Shown here: one piece after another, positions 10,038 to 20,312 of the stretch
Position numbering within the stretch: the first letter of the stretch is position 1
Layout: every line of letters starts with the position of its first letter
Origin: a bacterium TMED161
GTDB taxonomy: Bacteria > Fidelibacterota > Marinisomatia > SCGC-AAA003-L08 > D37C17
NCBI GenBank assembly: GCA_002171125.1
Contig: NHHK01000008.1
Location: forward strand, 1-47,914
Direction: 5' to 3'
Length of the DNA: 47,914 nt
Notes under the pieces: generated by a model
Databases searched by the model: none
What the model was told of the DNA's origin: nothing
Seen by the model: only the letters and a program-made list of their open reading frames with translations
Translations under genes and position numbers: made by a program

Positions 10038-10760
10038 CTATTTAATAAGTGTCATGTACTCTGTGCTATTAAATCCTGGAGCCTGCATAACATAGAAATA
10101 TTGACCTGAAGCAACTTGTTGACCATTATCATTCTTGCCATCCCAAGCTACTGAATAATTATTAGCTGTAACAAAGTCATTAACTAAAGTTTTAACTGTT
10201 GATCCATTTAAATCATATATAACTAAGGAAACATTGCCTGGTTTAGCAATACTATAATCAATAGTAGTAGAAGGATTGAATGGATTAGGATAATTTTTAG
10301 ATAAAGAAGTAGTAGCAGGTAATATTGAATCTAATGTTAAATAACCATTTTCAAAATTCGCTTGTACTTTTTCACCATTATATCCAGCAACAATCATTTC
10401 GCCTGTAAACTCAATTAGAGAAGAAGCGTCAAGTGAACCATTAAGCTCAAAAGGAAGATTAATTAGGTGGCTTCCTGACTTGGCAGCTAAAGGCTGACCG
10501 TCAAAGTCAAACATTAGGATCCTAACTAAACCATTACCTTTGTCAGCAGCGTATACGTCTTCTGCACCAGTTACTGAAGAGGCATCAATAGATATTTTTG
10601 AAGCATCATATTTAAGATCAAATTGTAGACCATAAATATCAGTATCACTGTTTAGTTGTACGATTATATCTGTAGTTGTATTGTTTAAAGTAACTGAAGT
10701 AGCTGCAAATAAAGATGATGCCAATACTGCTACCATTGTTGTTTTTATAAGATTTTTCAT
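10038..10760 (-). CDS. Secreted cohesin-like-domain protein with C-terminal T9SS type A-like sorting domain
   Basis: Signal peptide MKNLIKTTMVAVLASSLFAA; DIYGLQFDLKYDASKISI...VRILMFDFDGQPL cohesin-like; C-terminal LSKNYPNPFNPSTTIDYSI...VASGQYFYVM; AAGGAG SD upstream. Confidence 0.82.
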   Translation of the reverse strand: MKNLIKTTMVAVLASSLFAATSVTLNNTTTDIIVQLNSDTDIYGLQFDLKYDASKISIDASSVTGAEDVYAADKGNGLVRILMFDFDGQPLAAKSGSHLINLPFELNGSLDASSLIEFTGEMIVAGYNGEKVQANFENGYLTLDSILPATTSLSKNYPNPFNPSTTIDYSIAKPGNVSLVIYDLNGSTVKTLVNDFVTANNYSVAWDGKNDNGQQVASGQYFYVMQAPGFNSTEYMTLIK

Positions 10761-10858
10761 AGTATTACTCCTTGTTTTAAATTTAATCTCATTATAAAGT
10801 TAAGATAAAAAAAAATTAATTTCAATTAAAACTACACTATGTAATGTAACAAATTATT

Positions 10859-12112
10859 TCAACTTTTAATTCGCTTAATATTAGCACCAATAGATGTGAG
10901 TTTATTTTCAATACCATCATAACCTCTATCTATATGATATATTCTACTAATTTCAGTCTGACCCTTTGAACATAATGCCGCAATTATTAATCCAGCGCTT
11001 GCTCTTATGTCTGTACACATTACAGGTGCTGAATATATTTCATCTACTCCCTTAATATATGCAATATTATTTTTTAGTGCTATATCAGCTCCCATTCTAG
11101 ATAGTTCAGATATATGGGTAAAGCGATCATGATAAATATTTTCTTTTATAATACAATCACCTTTAGCTTTAAGCATAACAGCCATCCATTGTGCTTGCAA
11201 ATCGGTTGGAAAGCCTGGAAATTCTAAAGTTTCCATATCTGTTGCCTTGTATTTACCATCAGAGATAATAGATATTTTATTGCCATCTAAATTAGTAGTG
11301 ATATTAATTTTATCTAAATGGTCTATAATAGATTCTAAATGCTCTATATTAACATTTTTCAAATTTATCTTTCCACCTGTTGCAGCTACGGCTAACATAA
11401 ACGTTCCTGCTTCAATTCTATCTGGTATAATGTCAAATTCAAAACTATTACTTTCATTTTCAATTGGTGAAATTATTAAGGTTTCTGTTCCTATTCCATC
11501 TATATTTGCACCTATTTTTTGTAAAAAATCACATAATGATACTATCTCCGGTTCCATTGCAGCATTTGAAATTTCTGTTATACCATTTGCTCTAGCAGCT
11601 GCCATGAGGATATTACCTGTAGCCCCGACACTCTTTTTAGTAAAGTGAATTTTGCAACCTTGAGGTTGCCCCTGCGCGATAATATCACCTTTATCTAATC
11701 TTACATCTACCTTCATTTCTCTTAGTGCTTTAATATGAAAATCAACAGGTCTAGGCCCCCAAGCACAACCACCTGGAAGGGAAACTTTTGATTGATGAAA
11801 TCGTGAAAGCAATGGACCTAAGACATAAAAAGAGGCTCTCATTGTTTTAACTAGATCATATGGAGCATGAGGATTATTACATTCTTTTGAATTAATTAAT
11901 AGAGTGTTGTCTGCATACTCAACATTAGCTCCAATAATTTTTAATAAATCAATCATCGTTCTTGTATCTCTAAGGTCTGGGACATTATTTATTTTATAAT
12001 TCCCTGGAACTATTAATGTAGCAGTCATAATTGGTAATACTGCATTTTTAGCTCCACTTATTTGAACATCTCCAAAAAGCTTATTACCACCATTTATTAT
12101 CAATTTATCCAT
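10859..12112 (-). CDS. murA: UDP-N-acetylglucosamine 1-carboxyvinyltransferase
   Basis: GGNKLFGDVQISGAKNAVLPIM, GGCAWGPRPVDFH active-site loop, PDRIEAGTF. Confidence 0.98.
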   Translation of the reverse strand: MDKLIINGGNKLFGDVQISGAKNAVLPIMTATLIVPGNYKINNVPDLRDTRTMIDLLKIIGANVEYADNTLLINSKECNNPHAPYDLVKTMRASFYVLGPLLSRFHQSKVSLPGGCAWGPRPVDFHIKALREMKVDVRLDKGDIIAQGQPQGCKIHFTKKSVGATGNILMAAARANGITEISNAAMEPEIVSLCDFLQKIGANIDGIGTETLIISPIENESNSFEFDIIPDRIEAGTFMLAVAATGGKINLKNVNIEHLESIIDHLDKINITTNLDGNKISIISDGKYKATDMETLEFPGFPTDLQAQWMAVMLKAKGDCIIKENIYHDRFTHISELSRMGADIALKNNIAYIKGVDEIYSAPVMCTDIRASAGLIIAALCSKGQTEISRIYHIDRGYDGIENKLTSIGANIKRIKS

Positions 12113-13709
12113 TTTTATCTAAAATACCTTTTGCAAAATCAATGCTTTCTAATGTTATATCTTTACCGCTAACCATTTTAGCTAATTCATTAATCCTAGA
12201 TGATTTATCTAATTTAATATATTTACAGTATGTGCGACCATTAATAACTTCCTTAAAAAGTTTATAGTGATTATTCGTTTTTGAAGCAATTTGTGGCAGA
12301 TGCGTTATACATATTACTTGATTATTTAAAGATAATGATTTAATAATAGCACCAATACTATCAGCTTCTTTCCCAGATAAACCTGCATCAATTTCATCAA
12401 GCAGGTAGAGTTTATTATTTGTGTTTAAATTAATAGATAGTTTAATTGCCATCATAATTCTAGAAAGCTCACCACCTGAAGCAACTCTACCTAATGATTT
12501 TAGATCTTCACCTTTGTTTGTTGTTATATAAAAACAACATTCTTCTAAAGCAAACTTATTCATCTCAAATAAACCTAGGCTAACAACAAAGTCAATATCT
12601 GGCATACCCATAGCTGCTAAAAAATCTTTTATTTTTAATATCAAATTCAATGAGCCATCTTTTCTCTTTTTATATAATTGTAATCCTAAATCATTTAATT
12701 TTATTTTTATTTTATTTTTATTTTTTATTTTCTGTTCAATAAGAGAATCTGCATTATCTGAATTTTCAATTAATAATTTTAGCTTATTACTATAAGCAAT
12801 AAGAGATGGAATTGTACCCCCATATTTTCTCTTTAATTCATTAATTTTAACTAAACGTCTATTCATTTCGTCATACTCATTCTGATTATAATAAAATTCT
12901 TGAAGTAATTTGGAAGCTTCAAACTTTATATCATTTAATTCATTAACATATTCATTTAATCTTATCTTTAGGTTGTTGCTTCCAGGCTTGTTACTATCTA
13001 GGTCATTCAATAAGTCAATTGATGAATTTATAATCACAAATGTGTCTGAATGTGACTCGTTAAGATTTGATAACTTATAAATTTTCTCATACACATCTTT
13101 ATTTTTTTTTATTTCAGATATTGATTCTTTTAATTCAATATCCTCATCATCTTTAATATCTATTTGATTTAGCTCTTTATATTGGAATTCATATAATTCT
13201 TTATTATCAATGAAATCATCCAGTTCTTTTTGAAGTATTTTTATCTCATTATCTATTTTCAAATAGTTTTCATATTCAATTAAATATTCTTGATAAAGAA
13301 TTTCTGTTTTAGAAAATAAGTCTAAATAACCTAAATGATTGGTCTCATCAATTAGTAATTGCTGCTCATGCTGCCCATAAGACTCCCATGACTTTGCTAG
13401 AAAATTACTATATTCGTTTAACTTGACAGCTTCATCGTTAATAAAATTTTTTGTGTTATTTTTAGTAAATATTCTTTTTATTGAATACTTCCTATCTCCA
13501 ATACATATCTCGCCCGATATTATGCATTTATTTTCACCTTTGCGGAGATCGCCTTTTTTGAATCTTTGTCCAAATAAATAAGTTATAGATTTATATAATA
13601 CTGTTTTACCAGATCCTGATTCTCCCGTAAGAACATTAAATGAATTTGAAAAATCAACTTCAAGAGAATCAATAATAGCAAGGTTAATAATTTTAAGTTT
13701 TTCTAACAT
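12105..13709 (-). CDS. recN: DNA repair protein RecN
   Basis: N-terminal IDSLEVDFSNSFNVLTGESGSGKT Walker A; C-terminal ASGGELSRIMMAIK, LLDEIDAGLSG, ITHLPQIAS. Confidence 0.95.
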   Translation of the reverse strand: MLEKLKIINLAIIDSLEVDFSNSFNVLTGESGSGKTVLYKSITYLFGQRFKKGDLRKGENKCIISGEICIGDRKYSIKRIFTKNNTKNFINDEAVKLNEYSNFLAKSWESYGQHEQQLLIDETNHLGYLDLFSKTEILYQEYLIEYENYLKIDNEIKILQKELDDFIDNKELYEFQYKELNQIDIKDDEDIELKESISEIKKNKDVYEKIYKLSNLNESHSDTFVIINSSIDLLNDLDSNKPGSNNLKIRLNEYVNELNDIKFEASKLLQEFYYNQNEYDEMNRRLVKINELKRKYGGTIPSLIAYSNKLKLLIENSDNADSLIEQKIKNKNKIKIKLNDLGLQLYKKRKDGSLNLILKIKDFLAAMGMPDIDFVVSLGLFEMNKFALEECCFYITTNKGEDLKSLGRVASGGELSRIMMAIKLSINLNTNNKLYLLDEIDAGLSGKEADSIGAIIKSLSLNNQVICITHLPQIASKTNNHYKLFKEVINGRTYCKYIKLDKSSRINELAKMVSGKDITLESIDFAKGILDKNG

Positions 13710-14019
13710 ATCGAATTAATAGAATAGTTAATATACCAAAAAAAAGACCAAGATAATTATAATATAGGTCAATAGCATCTGATCTTCTCAAATCAATAAA
13801 ATTTTGAATATATTCAGTTAGTACTGGTATTATTAAAGTTAAAATTAACTTTAAAAGATAATTCTTTTTTTCTTGAAATAGAACAAATACTCCAAGCATA
13901 TAGTACATTGTAAAATGTATATAAGAATCATAATAATATATTTTATTTACTAAATCTATATAGATAATTGATATAAAAAAAATTATACCAATATATATGA
14001 AAAATAAAAAATTAATCAT
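13693..14019 (-). CDS. VanZ-like small membrane protein
   Basis: Hydrophobic; TEYIQNFIDLRRSDAIDLYYNYLGLFFGI matches the VanZ-like E-Q...R..D..D...N..G pattern. Confidence 0.65.
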   Translation of the reverse strand: MINFLFFIYIGIIFFISIIYIDLVNKIYYYDSYIHFTMYYMLGVFVLFQEKKNYLLKLILTLIIPVLTEYIQNFIDLRRSDAIDLYYNYLGLFFGILTILLIRYVRKT

Positions 14020-15511
14020 GATAGTTTAAAAAATAATTTTGAGACTGATTTATATATGATAACATTTCACTAGCCATTATACTTTTTACATTTTCATTCA
14101 TTAAAATTAATGAAATATGTGAATGGATACTTGCTCCAATAATAGCAGCATCGATTAAAGTATAACCAGAGGCTACATAAGATGATATTATACCAGCTAA
14201 AATATCTCCTGTTCCAGCAGTTCCCAAATTATAGGTTCCTTTTTCAATAACATAAATATTATTTTGACCATCTGCAATGATTGTATTTGGTCCTTTAAGA
14301 ACTAAAATTCTATTTTCAAGAAATTTAGATACCTGTTTGATATTTTTTATTATGTCGTTTTTAAATACTTCAACTGGAATATCAATCATTTTTGAAAATT
14401 CATTATAATGAGGTGTCAATATAGATAATTCTGGTGTGTTTTTAAATTTATCTTTTTTATAATTAATAGAATGTAAAGCAGTAGCATCTAAAACACATTT
14501 GCTTTTATAAGTTGATAAAATATTTTTAATAAGTGATAATGATTTTTTATCAGTCGAAATTCCTGGTCCAATCAAAAAACAATGGGGCCAATGAAATTCA
14601 TTACTTATAAGGTCAAAAGATGAATTAGTTAAAAACCCTAAGTTTTCATCATCGATTGAGCAGTCTACAGCTTCAAGGAAATTTGTAAAGTGATTATCTA
14701 AAGATGAAGGAAAAATCTGCTTAATAATTCCTACTCCACTTTTTAGCGCAGCCTTTCCACTAAGAATAGATGCGCCTGAATACTTTACTGATCCAGTTAA
14801 AGTAAGAATTTTTCCATTCATGTATTTATCGTTATCTTTTGAAATAGGTTTAATCCTATTTGAAATATCATCATCACGAATCAATTTAATATTACTTTTA
14901 ATTAAATCCTTTTGATGGCCAATATCGTATATAAATAATTCACCTCTTTTTGTGTAACCTTCGCCAATAAAATGAGATATTTTAGGATAAGTAAAAGTTA
15001 TTGTACTAAATGCATTAACTGATGGCCCTGATATAATACCAGTATCAGTAAATACTCCTGATGGCATATCTATAGAAACAACATTTTTACATTTTGAGAT
15101 TTTATTTATGACCTCAGCAAAATCACCTACAACGTTTCTATTTAAACCTGTTCCAAAAATACCATCAACTATAATATCATATAATGATAAATCTACATCT
15201 TTTATTTTTGAATAATAAACCTCTCTATCTAAATATGAAGACTTAACTTTAGAACTATCAATAACAAACAAACTTGAATTGACTGAATTTTTTTTCAAAA
15301 TTTTATGACATGTAATTGCGTCTAAACCATTATCGCCAATTCCAGCAATGCAAATAAAAGTTTTATTAAATGGATTATCAATATTATCAATTAAATGAAA
15401 TGCAATTGCCCTACCAGCGTTTTGAATTAATAGGTTCTTTGTGGAAATTTTACTATCTATTGTTTCTTGATCTAAACGGATTGAATCTTTTGCACTGATA
15501 ACATCAAGCAT
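14012..15511 (-). CDS. nnr: Bifunctional NAD(P)H-hydrate epimerase / ADP-dependent NAD(P)H-hydrate dehydratase
   Basis: N-terminal YjeF_N (DGIFGTGLNR, SIDMPSGV) fused to C-terminal carbohydrate-kinase-like domain (ILTPHYNEF, VLKGPNTII, LGTAGTGDILAGII). Confidence 0.93.
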   Translation of the reverse strand: MLDVISAKDSIRLDQETIDSKISTKNLLIQNAGRAIAFHLIDNIDNPFNKTFICIAGIGDNGLDAITCHKILKKNSVNSSLFVIDSSKVKSSYLDREVYYSKIKDVDLSLYDIIVDGIFGTGLNRNVVGDFAEVINKISKCKNVVSIDMPSGVFTDTGIISGPSVNAFSTITFTYPKISHFIGEGYTKRGELFIYDIGHQKDLIKSNIKLIRDDDISNRIKPISKDNDKYMNGKILTLTGSVKYSGASILSGKAALKSGVGIIKQIFPSSLDNHFTNFLEAVDCSIDDENLGFLTNSSFDLISNEFHWPHCFLIGPGISTDKKSLSLIKNILSTYKSKCVLDATALHSINYKKDKFKNTPELSILTPHYNEFSKMIDIPVEVFKNDIIKNIKQVSKFLENRILVLKGPNTIIADGQNNIYVIEKGTYNLGTAGTGDILAGIISSYVASGYTLIDAAIIGASIHSHISLILMNENVKSIMASEMLSYINQSQNYFLNYHD

Positions 15512-15860
15512 TTGATAGTATCGCTACAGATATTGCATGTGTTTTTGTATGAGATATAGAAATATCTAAATTAGAAATTGGGAATAAGTTTGTATCTAAA
15601 TAAGGGCGTCCATTATCATCATTTAAAATGGATAATTTATTAAATTTTAAAGAGGAAATTCTAAATTCTTTAGATAAAGCCTTCTTGATGGATTCTTTTG
15701 CTGAAAACTTACCTGCAAAATGAACAGCTGGATCCCTTTGAGAATTGCAGTAAACAATTTCTGCTTTAGTGAAAATTTTTGATAAAAATTTATTACCATA
15801 TGACTTAATAATTTTACGAACTCGATTAACTTCTACAATATCGGTACCAGTTCTAATCAT
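15504..15860 (-). CDS. acpS: Holo-[acyl-carrier-protein] synthase
   Basis: GTDIVEVNRV, FAGKFSAKESIKKAL, ISISHTKTHA. Confidence 0.95.
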   Translation of the reverse strand: MIRTGTDIVEVNRVRKIIKSYGNKFLSKIFTKAEIVYCNSQRDPAVHFAGKFSAKESIKKALSKEFRISSLKFNKLSILNDDNGRPYLDTNLFPISNLDISISHTKTHAISVAILSNA

Positions 15861-16527
15861 TATTTATAATTTCAATGATTTCGCTTATATCATTGAGGTC
15901 ATAGTCTGCTCCGGAATGTTTTGTTTTAAACATATCTCCATATTTAGCAAAAGCAGTTTTCATATTTAGTTGCTTGGCTCCAATAACATCTCTTTCTGGC
16001 CAATCACCTACCATTAGTATATTTTCATATTCTTCATTAAGGAGTTTAGATATCTTTATAAATGGTTCTGGAGAAGGCTTACGTTGCCCCGTATCTTCTA
16101 GGGTTACAACAGCATCAAATAAATGATGCATACTTACTGAATATAGTCGAATCCAAGCTTCTCTACTTGGAGCATCAGTTAATACACCTAATTTGAGACC
16201 AAATTTTGATAATTTTATCAGAGTACTATTTACATTTGGATAAAGGACCATAGTAGCATCTTTAATTTTTCTGTAAGATACTATTGCTGCAGCTAAAAAT
16301 TTATTTTCTAAAAAACCACATTCATTTTTTATAAAATCATCAAAAACTTCTTGATATTCAAAACCTTTCTGTTCATAGATTTCATAAATTTTATTTTTTG
16401 AATCTGAAAAATCAATATCTAATCCAGCTTCTATCATGCCATTTATTGCAGCATCTACAGACATAGACTTCATCTTCATGAAATCCATTAAAGTATTATC
16501 CAAATCAAAAATAACAGCTTTTATCAA
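15853..16527 (-). CDS. HAD-superfamily hydrolase
   Basis: IFDLDNTLMDF, GVLTDAPS, RKPSPEPF, MVGDWPERDVIGAK. Confidence 0.92.
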   Translation of the reverse strand: MIKAVIFDLDNTLMDFMKMKSMSVDAAINGMIEAGLDIDFSDSKNKIYEIYEQKGFEYQEVFDDFIKNECGFLENKFLAAAIVSYRKIKDATMVLYPNVNSTLIKLSKFGLKLGVLTDAPSREAWIRLYSVSMHHLFDAVVTLEDTGQRKPSPEPFIKISKLLNEEYENILMVGDWPERDVIGAKQLNMKTAFAKYGDMFKTKHSGADYDLNDISEIIEIINND

Positions 16528-16544
16528 AATATACCTTTAAAAAA

Positions 16545-17855
16545 CTACTTCTTCATAAGTTCAAGTTCGTATTTTGCGCTAGCTCTCCAATCTTTATCTT
16601 TGCTAGCTCGCTCAAAAGCATTTTTTGCAAGATAATTTTCACCCAAATTTTTATATGCTAATCCTAGATGATAGTTTGCAGCGCCTCCGTTTTCTCTAAT
16701 ATCAACAGCAGACAGAGCATATTCTTTTGCTATACTGTATTCTTTTTTTGTGTTATAGATATCAGCTAATAAATATAAAGACTTATATCTTTTTTTTGAG
16801 CGATCACCCAAAACATCTATTGTATTAGTGAAATTTTTGATAGCATCATTAATATTACCCAATTGCATATTAACTATACCTAGTGTCTCATGACCATTAT
16901 AATATTTATCATTGAGTCTCACAGTTTCCTCAATAGACTTTTTAGCTAAACTCAAATCTTTCCTCATTAAAAGGGTACCAAGCCTGAAGTGTGCTTTATA
17001 TGAATTTGGATCAACTTTAATAGCTTTTTTATAATATCTTTCTGAACTCTCATTGTCTTTTAATTTCTTATAAATTGTAGCAATCATCATAAGTGGTTGA
17101 AGTTGATTAGAATCTAACTCTAAGCATTTTAACAAATAGTCTTTTGCCTGAATATAATCTCCTAAAGAGTAAAATGCTTTAGCTAATTGAAAATAAGCTT
17201 GCGTAAAATCCGGGTAATAAGATATTGCCTCAAGATACTTTGGAATAGCAGAATTATAATCTTGTCTGCGAGAATCATCATCTGCTTCTCTGGCAATTGA
17301 TTGCGCAATACTATATATTGCCGTTCTGTACATTTCTTTATTAGGATTTAATGATATAGCCATTTTTAGATTAGTTATTGCGTTTAATCTATCATCAATT
17401 TGATCATATACAATTCCAAGTTCATAGAAAGGCAATCCTCTTCCTGGGAATCTTTCTATTATATTCTCATAATCTTCAATCCCAATATTGAAATTTTCTT
17501 TTTCAACTGCCCTTCTGGCATTCTCTAAAAAGTCTCTATATAAACTAAGAGAGTCTGATAAGTCATAATAACTTTGTTTACCATCTATCTTAATAGATCT
17601 ATTTAAATGCTTGTTTGCACATCCTAAGTTGTCATTAATTAGGCACATATAATACATACCAAAATGAGTTTCTGATTCTTTTGAATGAAAGTCACTGTTC
17701 ATTAGATTATTAATGACAGTATAGTCTGCAAAAGATGAAAAACCTGTTTCTCTAAATGAATTAATAGTTTGAATATCAAACTCTGTAAGGGAATAACTTT
17801 TATCATTAGAAATTAAAAATGAAAGAAAAAATATTATATACATAACTTTAATCAT
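16545..17855 (-). CDS. Secreted/exported tetratricopeptide repeat protein
   Basis: Many TPR units (e.g. AHFRLGTLLMRKDLSLAKKSIEETVRLND). ORF track starts at 17867, but GGAG SD sits 8 nt before Met5 (17855), giving MIKVMYIIFFLSFLIS signal peptide. Confidence 0.85.
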   Translation of the reverse strand: MIKVMYIIFFLSFLISNDKSYSLTEFDIQTINSFRETGFSSFADYTVINNLMNSDFHSKESETHFGMYYMCLINDNLGCANKHLNRSIKIDGKQSYYDLSDSLSLYRDFLENARRAVEKENFNIGIEDYENIIERFPGRGLPFYELGIVYDQIDDRLNAITNLKMAISLNPNKEMYRTAIYSIAQSIAREADDDSRRQDYNSAIPKYLEAISYYPDFTQAYFQLAKAFYSLGDYIQAKDYLLKCLELDSNQLQPLMMIATIYKKLKDNESSERYYKKAIKVDPNSYKAHFRLGTLLMRKDLSLAKKSIEETVRLNDKYYNGHETLGIVNMQLGNINDAIKNFTNTIDVLGDRSKKRYKSLYLLADIYNTKKEYSIAKEYALSAVDIRENGGAANYHLGLAYKNLGENYLAKNAFERASKDKDWRASAKYELELMKK

Positions 17856-17875
17856 ATAGGTCTCCATAAATTTTG

Positions 17876-17959
17876 TGCTGAAGGCGGGATTTGAACCCGC
17901 ACGAGATTGCTCTCACTGCCCCCTCAAGACAGCGTGTCTACCAGTTCCACCACTTCAGC
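17876..17959 (-). tRNA. tRNA-Leu(GAG)
   Basis: GCTGAAG...CTTCAGC acceptor stem, anticodon arm CTGTC-TTGAGGG-GGCAG (anticodon GAG), long variable arm, T-arm GCGGGTTCAAATCCCGC, discriminator A; CCA not encoded. Confidence 0.95.
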
Positions 17960-17964
17960 TAAAG

Positions 17965-18381
17965 TTATTCTCCAGAAGTGTTTAATGGAACTTTTTTTAC
18001 ATCTAATGCTTTAGGGGTTTCTTTTTTATCTTTAGTATCAGATCCTTCAGATATTGGATTTTCTAAATTTAAATTTGGCAAATTTGACTCTTCAGCATCT
18101 GATGAGTATTCGATACTTGATTCTACGGTTATATTACTTGAAGATTTAGGATTATCTAAATAGTTTAGAAAAATAGCTAAACTCATAAAAATAACAGCAA
18201 AAATAGTTGTTGTGCGCAACAGCAAAGAATCTGCTCCTTGCCCACCTAATGCACCCTCTAAATAACTATTACCGCCACCAATGGAGCCCATTCCACCGGT
18301 TTGGCTTGTCTGAAGTAGAATAATACCAACTAAAAGCAAACAAATTACAACAAAAATAAATAGTACAATTGAATACAACAT
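17965..18381 (-). CDS. secG: Preprotein translocase subunit SecG
   Basis: LLLVGIILLQTSQTGGMGSIGG...LRTTTIFAVIFMSLAIFLNYL; next to tpiA/pgk and tRNA-Leu. Confidence 0.93.
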   Translation of the reverse strand: MLYSIVLFIFVVICLLLVGIILLQTSQTGGMGSIGGGNSYLEGALGGQGADSLLLRTTTIFAVIFMSLAIFLNYLDNPKSSSNITVESSIEYSSDAEESNLPNLNLENPISEGSDTKDKKETPKALDVKKVPLNTSGE

Positions 18382-18387
18382 AAATAA

Positions 18388-19125
18388 TTACCTTTCATTT
18401 ACTATTGAACAAATACGACTAAATTCATTTACATCTAAAGCAGATGTACCAATCAAAAAACCAGAAACACTTTCTAAAGATATAATACTTTCACAATTAA
18501 CAGCCGAAACACTACCACCATATAAAATAGGAACTTTTAATGAAAATTCTTGCAATAAAAATTGACTTATCCAATTTACTACTTCATGAATTTGATCAAA
18601 GCTTGCGCTCAGACCTGTTCCGATGGCCCAAACTGGTTCATATGCAATTAGCATGTTTGATGATAAATTAATATTAGATAAAGCAGTAGTTAATTGACTT
18701 TCTAATATATTAAAAGTTTCATTTTTATTTCTTTGGGATTCATTTTCACCAATACAGAGAATAGGTTTTAGGTCATTCTCAATAACAGTATTCATTTTAT
18801 CATTAATAATGACATCCTCCTCAAGAAAATACTGCCTTCTCTCAGAATGACCTAAAATCACCCATTCACACTCGATTTCTTTTAACATTCCAACTGATAT
18901 TTCTCCAGTGTAGGCACCTCTTTTGTTTTGATGAACATTTTGTGCGCCAAGTTCAATTTTTGTACCAGTTACGTGTGTTTCTAATATTTTTAACGATGTA
19001 AAAGAGGGACACAAGATAATTTTACTTTTTATGTTTTGCAAGTCTTTTTTCTTGAATTCCTCAAGAAAATTTATAGATTCACTTATTGTTTTATTCATTT
19101 TCCAATTAGCAATACAATAATTCAT
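18388..19125 (-). CDS. tpiA: Triosephosphate isomerase
   Basis: ANWKMNKT, LGHSERRQYF, AYEPVWAIGTG, YGGSVSAVN. Confidence 0.98.
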   Translation of the reverse strand: MNYCIANWKMNKTISESINFLEEFKKKDLQNIKSKIILCPSFTSLKILETHVTGTKIELGAQNVHQNKRGAYTGEISVGMLKEIECEWVILGHSERRQYFLEEDVIINDKMNTVIENDLKPILCIGENESQRNKNETFNILESQLTTALSNINLSSNMLIAYEPVWAIGTGLSASFDQIHEVVNWISQFLLQEFSLKVPILYGGSVSAVNCESIISLESVSGFLIGTSALDVNEFSRICSIVNER

Positions 19126-20312
19126 TATTTTTCGATATCCTTTAAGGCTGTTAATTTTTTACCTGACAATAGTTCTAAAGATGCACCACCTCCTGTTGAT
19201 ATATGAGAAAAATTAATTTCAGTATTAAGATTATGGATTGCAGAAACAGTATCACCTCCTCCTATAATTGTTACTACATTATTTTTAATACCATGTTCTT
19301 GAAGTGAAGTAGCTATAGATTGTGTACCAGTAGAATAATAGGGAATTTCAAATAAGCCTAGAGGCCCATTCCATATTATCGTTTTTGCTGATTCAATTAG
19401 CATTTGAAAATTAATACAAGTTTCTGGGCCTATATCTAAGCCTATATCATTATTATCAAATGATTCAACTGATTTAACTTCAATAGATTCATAATCATGA
19501 ACTTCAGTTGCGCAAACAGCATCAACTGGAAATTGGAGATTAACACCTTTTTTATTAGCTTGTTCTATAATTGTAAGTGCTGTCTTTATTTCATCATATT
19601 CAACAAGGGATTTTCCAGTTTCATAGCCTAAGGCTTTTTGAAATGTAAATGACATTGCGCCACCAATTAAAATTGTATCTGCTTTGTCTAATAAATGTGT
19701 AATTAGATGTATTTTACTGCTGATTTTAGCACCACCAATAATAACCAAAAAAGGGTTATCAGGATTTTCTAATTGGTTTTTTAAATAATGAAGTTCTCTT
19801 TTTATTAAATAGCCATATGCTGATACTGCGAAACAATCTAATACACCTACATTAGAAGCATGGGATCTGTGTGCAGTACCAAAAGCATCATTTATATATA
19901 CATCTGCATGCTTAGAAAGCATTTTACTGAACTCTTTGCAATTTTCTACTTCACCTTCGTGAAATCGAAGGTTCTCAAGAAGTAATATTTCTTGTGACTT
20001 CATATTTGAGGTAATATTGTAAGCTTCTTCAGATATGCAATTATCTACAAACATAATTTCTTTATTTAAAAGCTCTTCAAGGTGAAAGGAAACAGTTTCT
20101 AAAGAAAAATTATCATCATAATTAGCATTTGGCCTACCCATGTGTGACATTAATATGACTGCTGCGTTATTATCTAGGCAATATTTTATGGTTTCAAGAC
20201 TTTGCTTAATTCTAAAATCATTTTTTACTTCACCATTTTCTAATGGAACATTATAATCAACTCTGATTAAAACTTTTTTATTACATAAATCTATATTTTC
20301 AATAAATTTCAT
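19125..20312 (-). CDS. pgk: Phosphoglycerate kinase
   Basis: VLIRVDYNVPL, HMGRPN, LLENLRFHEGE, YINDAFGTAHRSHAS, IIGGGDTVSAI, STGGGASLELL. Confidence 0.98.
   Translation of the reverse strand: MKFIENIDLCNKKVLIRVDYNVPLENGEVKNDFRIKQSLETIKYCLDNNAAVILMSHMGRPNANYDDNFSLETVSFHLEELLNKEIMFVDNCISEEAYNITSNMKSQEILLLENLRFHEGEVENCKEFSKMLSKHADVYINDAFGTAHRSHASNVGVLDCFAVSAYGYLIKRELHYLKNQLENPDNPFLVIIGGAKISSKIHLITHLLDKADTILIGGAMSFTFQKALGYETGKSLVEYDEIKTALTIIEQANKKGVNLQFPVDAVCATEVHDYESIEVKSVESFDNNDIGLDIGPETCINFQMLIESAKTIIWNGPLGLFEIPYYSTGTQSIATSLQEHGIKNNVVTIIGGGDTVSAIHNLNTEINFSHISTGGGASLELLSGKKLTALKDIEK

Noticed and set aside
10009-10781. 13-bp inverted repeat (TTTAAAACAAGGA at 10009-10021, reverse complement at 10769-10781) flanking the cohesin-like gene
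   Set aside because: Could suggest a mobile cassette, but one copy is simply the SD region and the arms are AT-rich; no transposase, target duplication or attachment site. Likely coincidence.
11247-11648. 133-aa plus-strand ORF
   Set aside because: Antisense to murA, whose conserved residues span the region; composition reflects complementary codons.
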